DNA of 64,000 bases. Source: Lineus longissimus (taxonomy: Eukaryota; Nemertea; Pilidiophora; Heteronemertea; Lineidae). Position 1 is the first letter of the stretch. The number at the start of each line of letters is the position of its first letter. This document shows, piece after piece, positions 1-12,064 of this stretch. The translations under genes and the position numbers were made by a program. The stretch covers positions 14,386,109-14,450,108 of the forward strand of contig NC_088325.1 of the NCBI RefSeq assembly GCF_910592395.1, in the 5' to 3' direction. The notes beneath the pieces are model-generated. The model did not search any database. It had not been told where the DNA came from and was given only the letters and a program-made list of their open reading frames with translations.

Positions 1-1389
1 AGTGTATTTACAGGGTGTGCCAATAAATATCCCATATGTTCTGTGGTTGCACTGAAAATAGACAGGTTATTAGATTTTCCATCCATGGTTTTGTCACTGC
101 ATCGCTCCTTACTAAACACAAACTGTGTCAAAAATCAAAGTAAAAGTGCCGTGGTTTGGGTCTCTGACAAGCGGTCGTGCTCCCGGGCTCACCAGTTGAA
201 AATGCTCAGGTTGTAGTGCTGATTGAGCAGCTAATCTGAGTTCCAGTTCCACTGAAAGCTCTCAGCATAGACTGGGCTAAGAGTTAAAGTAGGGTGACAA
301 TCTCAACAGTTGTTGATATCAAGACCAGTAACCCAAAACTTGCAAATCATACTTTTGGGACAGACAAGATGTCGAGACGCGATGAGATAAGGGGCCGAGT
401 GAGGGCTTTTTACTTAAGGGGTACGCCGTTCATAATTCCAGGAAAATAGAATTGCAGTTCTACACAATGCTGTAGAACAGTTATTATGCATACGAGTTTG
501 CTGAAACTGGGTGCTTCTGGTATTTGTAATTCTATACAACAGCAGTGCCAGGGTGAAATCTATATTTGGTACATATTTGTGCAATTGGAAATTTTAAATT
601 CAATTACAAACTTCTTGTTTTTAACGAACGGTGTAGGATTTAAGGGTTGTGATTCTTGATCATCAACGACTGGTGAATTTGATGAAACTGAATGAAAGGC
701 CCTATGGCACAAGTGCATTAATTATGGTAGAACAATGGAGTAACCTTAAATTTTGTTTTCCAGTCGCTCACCGATACGGGCAGACAACTGAGAGTCGAGT
801 GGATTCAGTGGATCGAATGGTTGCGCTGAGGGATGTCCATGCACAGGAGTGACGAACCACAGTTCAGCAAACGATGCCTTGACAGACCAATTCAAGGAGA
901 ACCTTCTCTAAGATCAGGAAGGGAACGTGTTTGCTGTGTGGATGGATTGAACACTTAAATGTCCGTCATTCTAATAGACGATAATGACAATCTTCTATAG
1001 ACTATAATGACAATCGAACTCCAAGGGACTCTCTGGACTTAGGGCTTAGAGCTACGGCCATAGAGCCCTGACATGATATCCTGCAGCCACCACGAGGACA
1101 GCCATTCTCAATGTCGTACATTCAGAAGGATGCCATCACACGGTAATATAAACTTATAATCAATTTCAGTTTTCAAATGTTCTTGATTATGTGTACCCTG
1201 ATTGAGAGATCGAGACCTCTCTCTTAATGAACAGACTTTATCCAACGTTGATTTTGTGATACCAATTACCGTGTTATTTACGTCAAACTTGCCGTGATGA
1301 TAGTTTGAACCAATCTTGATTTATCAATACACTGTTGCGAAATGTGCAAAAAGAACTAGACTTTAGACTTCAGTTAAATTGCATAAATT

Positions 1390-2319
1390 GCATGATAAAA
1401 TAATTTGCCCCTGTGACACTCTATCCTGGGACAGATATTCCTGCTACACCAGAATCCTTCACAATCATAGTGCCCCATCTTACACATTTTCTTAAGGTGG
1501 GCATGTGACAGGGTGTGGTCTACTTCTGGCCACCATCAGTCCACTGGGAGCTGGATTTGGGACAAATATCCTGAGCCATCTGTGGAAAAAATATCCAGTT
1601 AGACCAGGCAGCAGCTACAAATGATAACAGTCACAACTTCATCACAAGTCTGCATCTCCCAATAATCCCAATCATCACAGATTCCTTGTTTTGTCGACTT
1701 GGAATCAGCATTGTACGAGCTGAGGTCATTGGTCCACATCCAGGCAGTGACCAAGCTGACAATAGCATCGGGCTCTTACGAAAATCAATGACGCACCTCT
1801 CCACAACAGAGGTCGTTATGATATACAATCTTGTGATGTCACACAATATGCTGACCTTCATGGACAAGTGCAGAACTTTCCTTTTCTGGGAATGGCCAGC
1901 CAAACATGCATGGAGCCATAGTAGCCTCATGTGATGTGATATCAGCCGAAGAGTTTCGGGATTGTTTTCAAGTGCTCAACGTGATTACACTTCACAGTAA
2001 TGATGAGCAGTGCATCTCTGATCTTCTTATCTTACTCAAATCAGATTGGTTGTAAACGGGATAAATTAGATATACACTTTACAGTAATGAAGAGCCGTGC
2101 GTCTCTGATCTTCTTATCTTACTCAAATCAGATTGGTTGTAAACGGGATAAGTTTTTTATGTCCTCGAGTCATAATCCTAGACTTACAAAGTCGAAGGAA
2201 AGACATTGGGAGCTTGAATCACGTTGAATTGCATGATACTGATAGAATAATTTGCCCCTGTGACACTATATCCTGGGACAGATATTCCTTCCTCACCAGA
2301 ATCCTTCACAATCATAGTG
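1390..2319 (+). repeat. Pair of diverged direct repeats (1390-1472 and 2231-2319)
   Basis: Two segments of about 85 bp share the word order gcatgata, aataatttgcccctgtgacact, tatcctgggacagatattcc and ccttcacaatcatagtg, with small indels. They are direct copies about 840 bp apart. No coding potential is seen, so they are probably parts of an old dispersed element. Confidence 0.6.
1987..2154 (+). repeat. Two-copy tandem repeat, period 87 bp
   Basis: The unit starting at 1987 (acacttcacagtaatga) is repeated at 2074 (acactttacagtaatga). Both copies run through gatcttcttatcttactc and on to aacgggataa with only a few differences. This is a simple local duplication. The open frame crossing it is a by-product of the repeat. 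Confidence 0.8.
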
Positions 2320-4485
2320 TCCTATCGGAATCCTATCCTATTGGAAAACTGCCCAGGCCTTAATTTGCAATAAGCATGAATATCAATTGCTACATTGAGC
2401 TGTTAACGACTGTAGTGGTACCTTTAGGTACCGGTAGTGTCGGTCAGGGTCTCTATAGCACCACACACCTTAATCTGTCAAACAACAATGGGGCTAGACA
2501 CTTTTTCTAGGGGGACATTGTCAACTCCTATGTCTGCCCAGTTCAACACCAGTCGATAGTGCTACTCATCAGATTCGTGAATTGAAGACCGCTCTACGTA
2601 GTGCCGACCACACCAAATATCAATACGGGGTGGGCCAGAATCATTAAATGAAATTATGTTGAGGAATACCTGGGGTAGTCTTTCCCATTGGTCATTTTCC
2701 CTGAATATTCCATTGCATCTTGGCAAGGAATTCATCATAACTGATTCAGAACATGTGAAAGTGTTTTGTTTTAATAATATAAGCAGTTTTATGGCGACAC
2801 CTTTTTCCGCCCGACAGTGTAAAGATTGGTTAAAACTATCATCTGTGCAATTCTGATGAAAATCGCATCGTAACTAAAACTCCTGGATTTAGAATGCCCG
2901 CACTTTTCAGTGTAGGTAACAAGCGCCAACGAAGCCTCGCTTTGAGTTCAGCGGTTTTGGTCAGGCCGCTTGGGAACGTGCAACTTCTGTATTGACCGTC
3001 TGACGGAAACTGCGAAGGTGGAGCTAAACCTCGCCTACATCATGTTTGTTTACTGGCGTGAATTGTCTACTGGATATCTATACTGCGAGACAATGGCCCC
3101 TTGACATTGAATATCAACTCCGCATGTGCACCTATGTCCAGCCTTTAATCATTTCATGTTGTCTTTTTTTCAGCATGGTGAAACATCCCACGGAAGGAAG
3201 GAGGTTGTTCCCCACGCCGTCAGTCAATACGACGGTCAGATTGTATTTTGTCACCGTAGGCCTTATCGTTTGATCAAAATATCTGATTGAAAGGTGATTT
3301 AATGAAAATTCAAATTTTTCTGATGGTGAGAATTTATTCACCTTGCTTTCTACAAGGATAGATTCTTTTGATCTATGCTTGGTCATGACCATGATTTATG
3401 CCATGGTTCAAAATCTTTCACTTATTAAAGGAAGAAATTGAAATAACCATTATGGGGGGTTGGGTTGTTTCTGACTGACAAGGGAGCCAATGTGGCTCGC
3501 CTGAACCAAAACAAAATAATTTTCAAGGAAAATTTTGTGCTTAAGATAAAGAAGGAAGAACAATTTAAGGTGGGTGGGTTGTTGGTTGCTACCAGAGGAG
3601 CCAACAGCCGCCTTGGACCCTGAAATTCTTTTCAGGCAAAACTTATCATTCTGCTTAAAAAATCACCGAATTCATCAGATATTCATTTGATTATATCCAT
3701 CCCTTTAGACATGGGGTCCATGTGTTGTTGTTTCGCTGACCCCACGAAACAAGAACACATGTGTCTGATGGAACCGTAGGCTTTTCATTCCGTTTCTCGA
3801 TCTCATCAGTATCATAGAATTAACTGACATGGCCTGGGCTCCGATGCCCTGGACCGTTTGTCACACTGGCTGGCTCAGTTGCTCAGTACGTGAATGCCTT
3901 CATGCTGGAGACAACTGACCAATCGCCCAGTGATATGTTGAAATTGAATTTTCCTACCTGGGCAAGGCCCGGTGCCAAAAAATCTTAAAATACCAAAACA
4001 TCTTTACAATTGAACTAAAACAGTTGGTTGAAATATCACTGTTTTGGTGAAAATGAACCTTGCCAGAATATCAAGTTTGAATTTTTGATATTCTTATGAA
4101 AAGTTTTAAAGACTGGTCCTTCCCTAGCCTTTGTCGTCAGTGTGTGTTCTCAGCACCAGCATTCGACAATGGTGGCATGCATGCATGTTTTGTAACCATG
4201 GTTACGACTGACCTTTTGATATTCTTTTGAAAACTTTTGAAAAATTTGACAAACAAGACTGATCTTACCCTAGTGGTCAAAACAGTTCAGTCTTTTAAAA
4301 ATTTCTGTTCAAAAGACCTTTCATTGTAAGGGCATTGTCATGATCTGTCGGTGAGGAAAGTATTTTCTGAACCCGTCATGACAATTTAGGTTAGATCTGA
4401 TACTGAATTGATCGAGAAAAGTGTAATTGTAAAACGTCAACTTTTAGACGTTTGTCCTGTATGAATGTATTTGTAAATCCTGTGT

Positions 4486-4530
4486 GTAAAATAAATATTT
4501 GTAAAATAAATATTTGCAAAATAAATATTT
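4486..4530 (+). repeat. Three tandem 15-bp units containing AATAAA
   Basis: The unit gtaaaataaatattt occurs at 4486 and 4501, and as gcaaaataaatattt at 4516. Each unit carries AATAAA. This could be a multiplied polyadenylation signal of a plus-strand transcript ending here, or just an AT-rich minisatellite. No upstream coding exon was found to support the first reading. Confidence 0.6.
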
Positions 4531-5122
4531 ATAAAATGTCTAAATGAGATCTAAGACTCTATGACTTGGCAAAAGTATGGAAAACCCAGCTTTCAATCTT
4601 TGCCCTGTCAAGGTCACCTCTTTTGTCATGCAAATCAATGTCAGAACTGCTCCTTTTGTCATGCTAAGTGGCAGCCAGCTTTGTCCAGTAGCCATGAGAA
4701 ATGTGGTTCTTTTGTTATTCAAATTAGGTCCTGTAAGTCATTGGCAGTGACCAAACCTATTGTCAGCTCGCATGACTCACCTGAGGGCATGCACAATAGG
4801 TTTTAATACAGCTATTCATGTGTAATAAACATGAATGCATGAAGAGGTTGATAAACTCAAACCATTGTGGTGGAGTAGTTAGAGTCTATTGTGTTTGATC
4901 TCAATTTAGCATTGTGTTGCAAGGACACTTATCAGTGGTTCTTTGTGACATCTTGTAAAGAAGTTGACCATGTCTTGAGGGGATAGTGCTACTTTCCTCT
5001 ATCCTGGTTCTCTTCTGGTATTGGGCTTTCGGAGTGGTGCAGCAAAAAATAATGGACTATGATCATTGTAGAAACTATAATGTACAATGTATGAAGTCAT
5101 CAAACATTTGCACCTGTCACCT

Positions 5123-5238
5123 GTGTGATGGAGATGGCGACTCCCTCCGATTGCGTAGGTTTTCTCCCGGTATGCGGGTTTCCTCCTACACAATATTCCA
5201 ATTCGTCATGTGTCTTCGTTGGAATGTACAACAATAAA
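5123..5238 (+). mobile_element. Possible 3' tail of a retroposon (LINE/SINE type)
   Basis: The block with ggttttctcccggtatgcgg followed by gtttcctcctacac and ending in AATAAAG (5233-5238) resembles 3' tails of dispersed retroposons that are common in marine invertebrates. No open reading frame or clear boundary is visible. The identification rests only on resemblance of this short block, so it is weak. Confidence 0.25.
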
Positions 5239-5618
5239 GTTTTTTGAAAGAGAAACAGTTCTTTTCTTATTGACTCACCTCTTACATGAAGGACACCATC
5301 ACGAATCGAAACTTTTCATTGGAGTCGTTGTGCTTACCAGATTTTGACCTTGAACAGTAGGTCAAATAAAAAACCCGCTTCCGATGTCTTGCATCCCAAT
5401 GGAAGCAGGAAATGACACACTTTTAGTGTTGTCAGTTTCAGTCATCCCTGAGGTCATCTTACCTAGTGGATTATGCATAAAGTTACAATGGCCATAACCA
5501 CTGTTGGACTACAAGCATACGGACCTTTGCACCCCAGGAGAGGAGTCCATTGATCACAATCTTTGTTATGCAGGGTAGTTCAATACCACACTACACTCGA
5601 GCTGTTTTCATACTTGAT

Positions 5619-6059
5619 AACACCAGTGGCATCAAAATGTGCCCTTGTACACCCTAAATAACAAATGACGTTACCATTCGCCAGTTCTTGCTGTGTGTAC
5701 AGCAGGTAATGCTTACAATACGCATGTCCACAGTAAATTAACCAAAGACAAACGTCAGACACTTCACTACTGTGCATCCTTGCATACATTGTATTGACAG
5801 GTTTAAGCCAGTTGAGAGGTGTACTTGAAACAATGACACAACTAGAGATAGCCCAGCTGACCAGATAGAGAATTCACTAAAAGAGCTCTCTCATCTCTCA
5901 TACTGGCTAACACCAGAGGCATCAAAATGTGTCATTGACTGTTCTTGTGTGTACAGCAGGGCATGCTTGCGATGCATTTGTCCACAGTAATAACTAAAGA
6001 CAAACGTCAGACACTTGCATCCATTGTGTCGACAGGTTCAAGCCAGTGGAGAGGTGTGA
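5619..6059 (+). repeat. Direct duplication of a 150-200 bp segment
   Basis: Segments 5619-5823 and 5909-6059 share aacaccag.ggcatcaaaatg, gtgtacagcagg, gtccacagtaa, agacaaacgtcagacactt, tgacaggtt.aagccag and gagaggtgt in the same order, with deletions in the second copy. This is non-coding and of unknown origin. Confidence 0.65.
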
Positions 6060-6339
6060 CCAGATGGAGTAGTCACAAAAACAGCTCTCTCATCATTGTA
6101 TCATGGCCTCAGTCACAGCCTCCCTCTCCCTCCACCATGGACACCAGATTCCCTGCATTTATTTCGCACAACAGTGGCAGCCCTGATAGGAAGATAAACA
6201 GGATGACAAAATTAGGCTGCTGCAAGAGTCTTCCCTGTGGTACTCTGCTCTCTGGCTCTATGACCGAGGTGCTCAGTCCATGTCCGTGCCGGAGTGGGAA
6301 TAGATAACCAGTAACAGCAGGGCCCTGTCTAATCATTTC

Positions 6340-6480
6340 TCAAACCAAAAGAATTTAAGAGGTGGTGAAATGCACTCCTTATTACAACCCTCAAATTCAC
6401 CAGCCACAGAAGATCAGGTAGGTATATTGCTACTAAAATCTACTCCCAGCTAGAGTACGGTCAATTGATCGGCGACTGTG
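6340..6480 (+). repeat. Dispersed repeat, second copy near 36.6 kb
   Basis: This block has aaaagaat..aagaggtg, atgcactc.ttac, caattcaccagccaca.aagatc and cagtacggtcaattgatc-like words. They recur in the same order at about 36596-36725. The two copies are about 30 kb apart and moderately diverged, as expected of a dispersed element whose full extent is not clear. Confidence 0.5.
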
Positions 6481-7641
6481 ATGACTATGATTCAGAATCT
6501 GATAGCTGAACATGCTGAATCAACCAGCAATCGGGAGACCAGTGGCTCAGTGGTAGGCCACATGGGATCTGTTAAGCTCAAGGTGACAGATGAGAATTCA
6601 CTGATAATCCCTGATTGCCTGATCATACACGGTGCGACCAATCTAATTCAATAGTTGACGGACACTGTCGGATTAGATCCGGAACTGATTTTAGCAGGTG
6701 ACCTGAAACCTTAGTGGTACAATCGGGGCATCCCAAATAGAAAGTTGGGACAGCTCCTAGCTGGCGTAGTGGTCATCAAGCCTCTCCTATCACCACCTGA
6801 GGTATTCGATAATTGGAGGTGTAGTATAGGAAGTATGGTAGAACCACCCTTGGCCGTCACCTTTCTAGTAAGGGACAACCTCTCTATTTTAAAGGACTCT
6901 AGTTTTGATCCCAAATAGGTTGTTTCCATTCAATTTGATCTAATTAGGACACCTCTCTATTAAGTACAGCACTGTTCAGTCGCGAGGGTGTTCTTAATAG
7001 AAATGTTCTACTGGACAGGCCTACCAATCAGGAAGTTCACTCCGCTCATAAGCAAGCCTTTTCAATGATCTCCAACATCTTTTAACCTTAAAGGCCTTCT
7101 TTCTCGTCTCTGTTGAACCAGCGATCGAATGTGTCCAACGAAATATTAGACAATAACTCGTTTTATTTATGATACTTTATTCTGGGTCAAAATAAAAATA
7201 CCTGTATACATACATATTTTAGTTTAAACAGACTATCAAGCAGTGGGAGCTCCTGGTTATTGAACTATAGGCGTTGACGGAGATCAATGAATAGAACTAA
7301 CAATAAACTTTTCAAACTGAGATATTCAGTTCAGGGCCAAAATACATGTACCAATAAATGTATACAAAGCAGTGAACTGAGAAATATAATACTGCACGTT
7401 TATTATCATGGAATAATGCTATAGGAATGATCTGACTAAGTATCGTGTCTTACTCATCGTTGTAGAGAATCTAACACATTTGTCAAGAGACAAACCCCGG
7501 CTTTTTAACTGCTGACGCCGTCCATCATCATAATCATCATCCTACGCATCCGGAACTCACTCGGACCGTGGAAAGGACCGGAGAGGAACATACGGATGAA
7601 GCTGGTATTCGCGAATTGCATGCTATAGACACGGATTAATC

Positions 7642-10600
7642 ATGTTTCTGAGATTTCTGGGATATTTCTTGCTGCTGTCACTTACTGAAGGTAATTTCAC
7701 AACACAGTATATTACATGCAAAATGTTTTTATAGCGACTTGGGTTGTTCGTACATTGAGCTACTCGATACGTAAGACTCACCCTCGGACTCAACTCAGAC
7801 ACTGTCTAAATAATTGTCTCGCGACTTGATCGAGATTCTAATCTAGTTCTAATGGAAGATCTGATTGGGGGTTTCGGTTAGAATTTCTTACCAGATCACC
7901 AAATGTAATTTGCCCTGTGTGGCGTTCCCCGTTTTTTATTTGTTCACTAATTACGTTGCCTCTTTCTTTAATTGTGACTAAAAGATACTACCATGTTTAA
8001 TATCGCTCAAAGGAGTGCCCTGGGCGCACCATTGTTGTGGTTTTAAAAACAATTCCGTGTTCAAATTTCCATTCTAAGAGGCCTTGGTCACAGGATATCA
8101 TTATGTTTAATGGAAACGCGTTAAACCTCCGCCTCGGATTTCGGTCTGCATTTTTGGTCTACCCGAGCGGTCTTGATTATACAACCAATGACATCCAGCT
8201 CGGTATTAATTCCTTAAGCCACCTCCCCACTCGAATTCAAATCTTCAACAGGAGTTACGCCACCAACTTGCCAAACTCCATTATCTCCTCCTTCCACACT
8301 AGGTCTACCGACACCGACAACAACTACAGTGCCAACTTCAACACCAACGACTACAACCTCACCATACTCTACAACTACCTCAAGCTCAGGAGGTGGTTTT
8401 CCCGGCAAGACACCGACCCTTCAAGTAGCCACATCAAGTTCATCGATAACACCAACACTAATGATTCCAATCTGGACAACAACCTCACCTTACTCTACAA
8501 CCCCATCGAGCTCAGGAGGTGGTTTTCCCAGCAAGACACCGACCCTTCAAGTAGCCACATCAAGCTCATCAATAACATCAACACCAACGACTACAATCTC
8601 GACTACAACCTCACCTTACTCTACAACCACATCAAGCTCATCAATAACATCAACTCCAACGACTACAATCTCGACTACAACCTCACCTTACTCTACAACC
8701 ACATCAAGCTCATCAATAACATCAACTCCAACGACTACAATCTCGACTACAACCTCACCTTACTCTACAACCACATCAAGTTCATCAATAACATCAACAC
8801 CAACGACTACAATCTCGACTACAACCTCACCTTACACTACAACCACATCAAGTTCATCAATAACATCAACTCCAACGACTACAATCTCGACTACAACCTC
8901 ACCTTTCTCTACAACCACATCAAGCTCATCAATAACATCAACACCAACGACTACAATCTCGACTACAACCTCAACTTTCTCTACAACCACATCAAGTTCA
9001 TCAATAACATCAACACCAACGACTACAATCTCGACTACAACCTCACCTTACTCTACAACCACATCAAGCTCATCAAGAACATCAACACCAACGACTACAA
9101 TCTCGACTACAACCTCACCTTACTCAACAACCACATCAAGCTCATCAATAACATCAACACCAACGACTACAATCTCGACTACAACCTCACCTTACTCAAC
9201 AACCACATCAAGCTCATCAATAACATCAACACCAACGACTACAATCTCGACTACAACCTCACCTTACTCAACAACCACATCAAGCTCATCAATAACATCA
9301 ACACCAACGACTACAATCTCGACGACAACCTCACCTTACTCTACAACCACATCAAGTTCATCAATAACATCAACACCAACGACTACAATCTCGACTACAA
9401 CCTCACCTTTCTCTACAACCACATCAAGCTCATCAATAACATCAATACCAACGACTACAATCTCGACTACAACCTCACCTTACTCTACAACCACATCAAG
9501 CTCATCAATAACATCAACACCAACGACTACAATCTCGACTACAACCTCACCTTTCTCTACAACCACATCAAGCTCATCAATAACATCAACACCAACGACT
9601 ACAATCTCGACTACAACCTCACCTTTCTCTACAACCACATCAAGCTCATCAATAACATCAACACCAACGACTACAATCTCGACTACAACTTCACCTTTCT
9701 CTACAACCACATCAAGCTCATCAATAACATCAACACCAACGACTACAATCTCGACTACAACCTCACCTTTCTCTACAACCACATCAAGCTCATCAATAAC
9801 ATCAACACCAACGACTACAATCTCGACTACAACTTCACCTTTCTCTACAACCACATCAAGCTCATCAATAACATCAACACCAACGACTACAATCTCGACT
9901 ACAACCTCACCTTACTCAACAACCACATCAAGCTCATCAATAACACCAACACCAACGACTACAATCTCGACGACAACCTCACCTTACTCTACAACCACAT
10001 CAAGTTCATCAATAACACCAACACCAACGACTACAATCTCGACTACAACCTCACCTTACTCTACAACCACATCAAGCTCATCAATAACACCAACACCAAC
10101 GACTACAATCTCGACTACAACCTCACCTTACTCTACAACCACATCAAGTTCATCAATAACATCAACACCAACGACTACAATCTCGACTACAACCTCACCT
10201 TTCTCTACAACCACATCAAGCTCATCAATAACATCAACACCAACGACTACAATCTCGACTACAACCTCACCTTTCTCTACAACCACATCAAGCTCATCAA
10301 TAACACCAACACCAACGACTACAATCTCGACTACAACCTCACCTTACTCAACAACCACATCAAGCTCATCAATAACATCAACACCAACGACTACAATCTC
10401 GACTACAACCTCACCTTACTCTACAACCACATCAAGTTCATCAATAACACCAACACCAACGACTACAATCTCGACTACAACCTCACCTTACTCTACAACC
10501 ACATCAAGCTCATCAATAACACCAACACCAACGACTACAATCTCGACTACAACCTCACCTTACTCTACAACCACATCAAGCTCATCAATAACACCAACAC

Positions 10601-12064
10601 CAACGACTACAATCTCGACTACAACCTCACCTTTCTCTACAACCACATCAAGCTCATCAATAACATCAACACCAACGACTACAATCTCGACTACAACCTC
10701 ACCTTTCTCTACAACCACATCAAGCTCATCAATAACATCAACACCAACGACTACAATCTCGACTACAACCTCACCTTTCTCTACAACCACATCAAGCTCA
10801 GGAGGTAAGATAATGGAAAGAAACACAAAGAGCAATCGAGCTTTTTTTAAAAAGGGTCTTGTAAATGTCCGCTTTGGTTTATTTACTGCTTGAGTTTTAT
10901 TTAAATTCTTGCTGGCAAGATGGCGTTGTCTCAGATAATTGCTTCTTTTCATCGAGATTAGTTCTAAATCGTAATTCACAAGCTGTAACTTGATTTAGTC
11001 GTCAAAGTTACAACATTCTATAATTTAGATGAATCGAAGCTCTCCCTAAACTCCTACTTTAAGTCGGTGTCATTGAGGAGCACAGTATCCTTATACTGTA
11101 TCTTTTATTCTCAAGAACTAAATACGAGTGTCTTTCTCGTCATTACTCTTCAGACGTGATTATCCGAGTTTCTGTTGGTTTGGCTGTACCTCTGGTCATT
11201 GTCTCAGCCATTCTCATTTCACTGATAATAATCTTGTGGAGGTAAGTTGCCAGCATTGATCGATTTCCTCAGTCACATTCGGGTAGTATTGGCCAATCAG
11301 AAAAGCTCATTTCGTCAGCCTCGGCGGAGCTTCATTTTACCGTTGGTATTAACAAATAAGAAGCCCTCATTTATACTTCAACGGAGTTGTTCGCAGAAGT
11401 AAGTCAATCACAAAAGCTAAACAATAATGGGTGCTATGGATTGTCATTCGATCTATATCTACATTTTGAAAGGACTTTTAAAAACGTAAAATAAATTTTG
11501 TTGTTAACCAAAGTTTTTGCTTTCGTTTTCAGAAATGGAGTTATTGCCCGCCTCTGCAAATGTCATTCTGGTGGAAACACAGACGTCGACGAAGCTGCAA
11601 AAAACAATGCCAATGGCCTCACTTCCGGTGCAAATGTTGAAACAGACTTTGAAGACGTCTCTGGGTCGACTTTTGCCAATCATGCGTTTGTTGATGACCA
11701 AAATGCGAGTCTCCCCCAGATTTCAGATATTGGTGACTTTTCCGACGTGAATATGCCAGACATAAAGCCAACGGATAATCACAATGACAGGATGCCTACT
11801 TATGAGAACATTGAAACAAATGGAAGGAGTCAAGGCGGGCGGGCCTTGGGCACAAACACTCGGCGCCAGGAGGTACCAGCCCCAACGGATCGTGATGTTT
11901 CTCTTTACGCAGAAATAGGAGACACTGGCGCCAGTAGGCTATGCGTTTTGGCAGTAGCTGCTCCCGGGGAGGAAGACGAATCAACCTACGCCGAACTTGA
12001 GCCGGTAGAGCGCTCAGTATATCTGAACTTGCGTCACACGGGTCTTGCTCAGTCCAAGTCGTAA
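7642..12064 (+). CDS. Gene A: mucin-like type I membrane receptor with ITAM tail
   Basis: Four exons are proposed: 7642-7690, 8219-10804, 11154-11241 and 11533-12064 (1084 aa). Residues 1-16 form a signal peptide (MFLRFLGYFLLLSLTE). Residues 17-878 are a Ser/Thr/Pro-rich stalk made mostly of about 31 copies of a 24-residue repeat, expected to be heavily O-glycosylated. A membrane helix lies at about 884-907 and a 177-residue cytoplasmic tail follows. The tail has TYENI (Tyr998), an ITIM-like SLYAEI (Tyr1033) and an ITAM, YAEL-x7-YLNL (Tyr1060 and Tyr1071). The stalk frame is chosen because it starts like the stalk exons of B and C (SPLEFK, then PPTCQ) and joins the membrane exon in phase. A longer open frame through the repeats is out of phase. 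Unlike B and C, no lectin or CUB exon fits in the 528-bp first intron. Likely role (inference): surface sensor or adhesion protein signalling through SH2 proteins. Confidence 0.8.
8565..10800 (+). repeat. 72-bp coding minisatellite of gene A (about 31 copies)
   Basis: A 72-bp unit repeats in tandem without frame change. In the coding frame it gives 24 residues around STPTTTISTTTSPYS plus a run of T and S. Copies differ at few sites, mainly TAC/TTC (Y or F in SPYS/SPFS), tca/cca (ITSTP or ITPTP) and tct/tca. Two related but more divergent units with GGGFP lie just upstream (8385-8560). The period is a multiple of three and carries few stops, so other frames on both strands stay open across it. 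Copy number is likely polymorphic between individuals. Confidence 0.95.
11987..12031 (+). other. ITAM-coding segment of gene A
   Basis: The segment codes YAEL, seven residues (EPVERSV), then YLNL. This fits the immunoreceptor tyrosine-based activation motif YxxL/I-x6-12-YxxL/I. In animals with Src and Syk family kinases, dual phosphorylation of such a motif creates a docking site for tandem SH2 domains. The second half, SVYLNL, also fits the ITIM consensus on its own. Confidence 0.8.

Larger units (their letters stand above)
1..7641. other. Intergenic region, no convincing gene
   Basis: I see no open frame here that joins to others through good splice sites or that resembles a known family. 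The longest frames are short and low in complexity. What can be recognised are degraded and locally duplicated repeats, listed separately (1390-2319, 1987-2154, 4486-4530, 5123-5238, 5619-6059, 6340-6480). AATAAA signals near 4490-4530 and at 5233-5238 could mark the 3' end of a transcript from the left or a retroposon tail. The distal promoter and 5' UTR of gene A presumably lie in the last few hundred bases. Confidence 0.6.

Noticed and set aside
369-960. Possible decayed Tc1/IS630-type transposase (MSRRDEIRGRVRAFY, and RSGRERV about 550 bp on)
   Set aside because: The resemblance is limited to a few residues in different frames with stops between them. No catalytic residues or terminal repeats were found.
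8037-10808. A 923-codon open frame giving N/Y/L-rich repeats (NTNDYNLDYNLTLLYNHIK)
   Set aside because: It is out of frame with the mucin reading. The mucin frame starts like the stalk exons of genes B and C, joins the signal and membrane exons in phase and has normal stalk composition. The 72-bp period keeps this second frame open by chance.
9480-10979. Minus-strand open frames of the type VVVEKGEVVVEIVVVGVDVIDELD
   Set aside because: They are the complement of the gene A minisatellite. No splice sites, start context or flanking exons support a gene.
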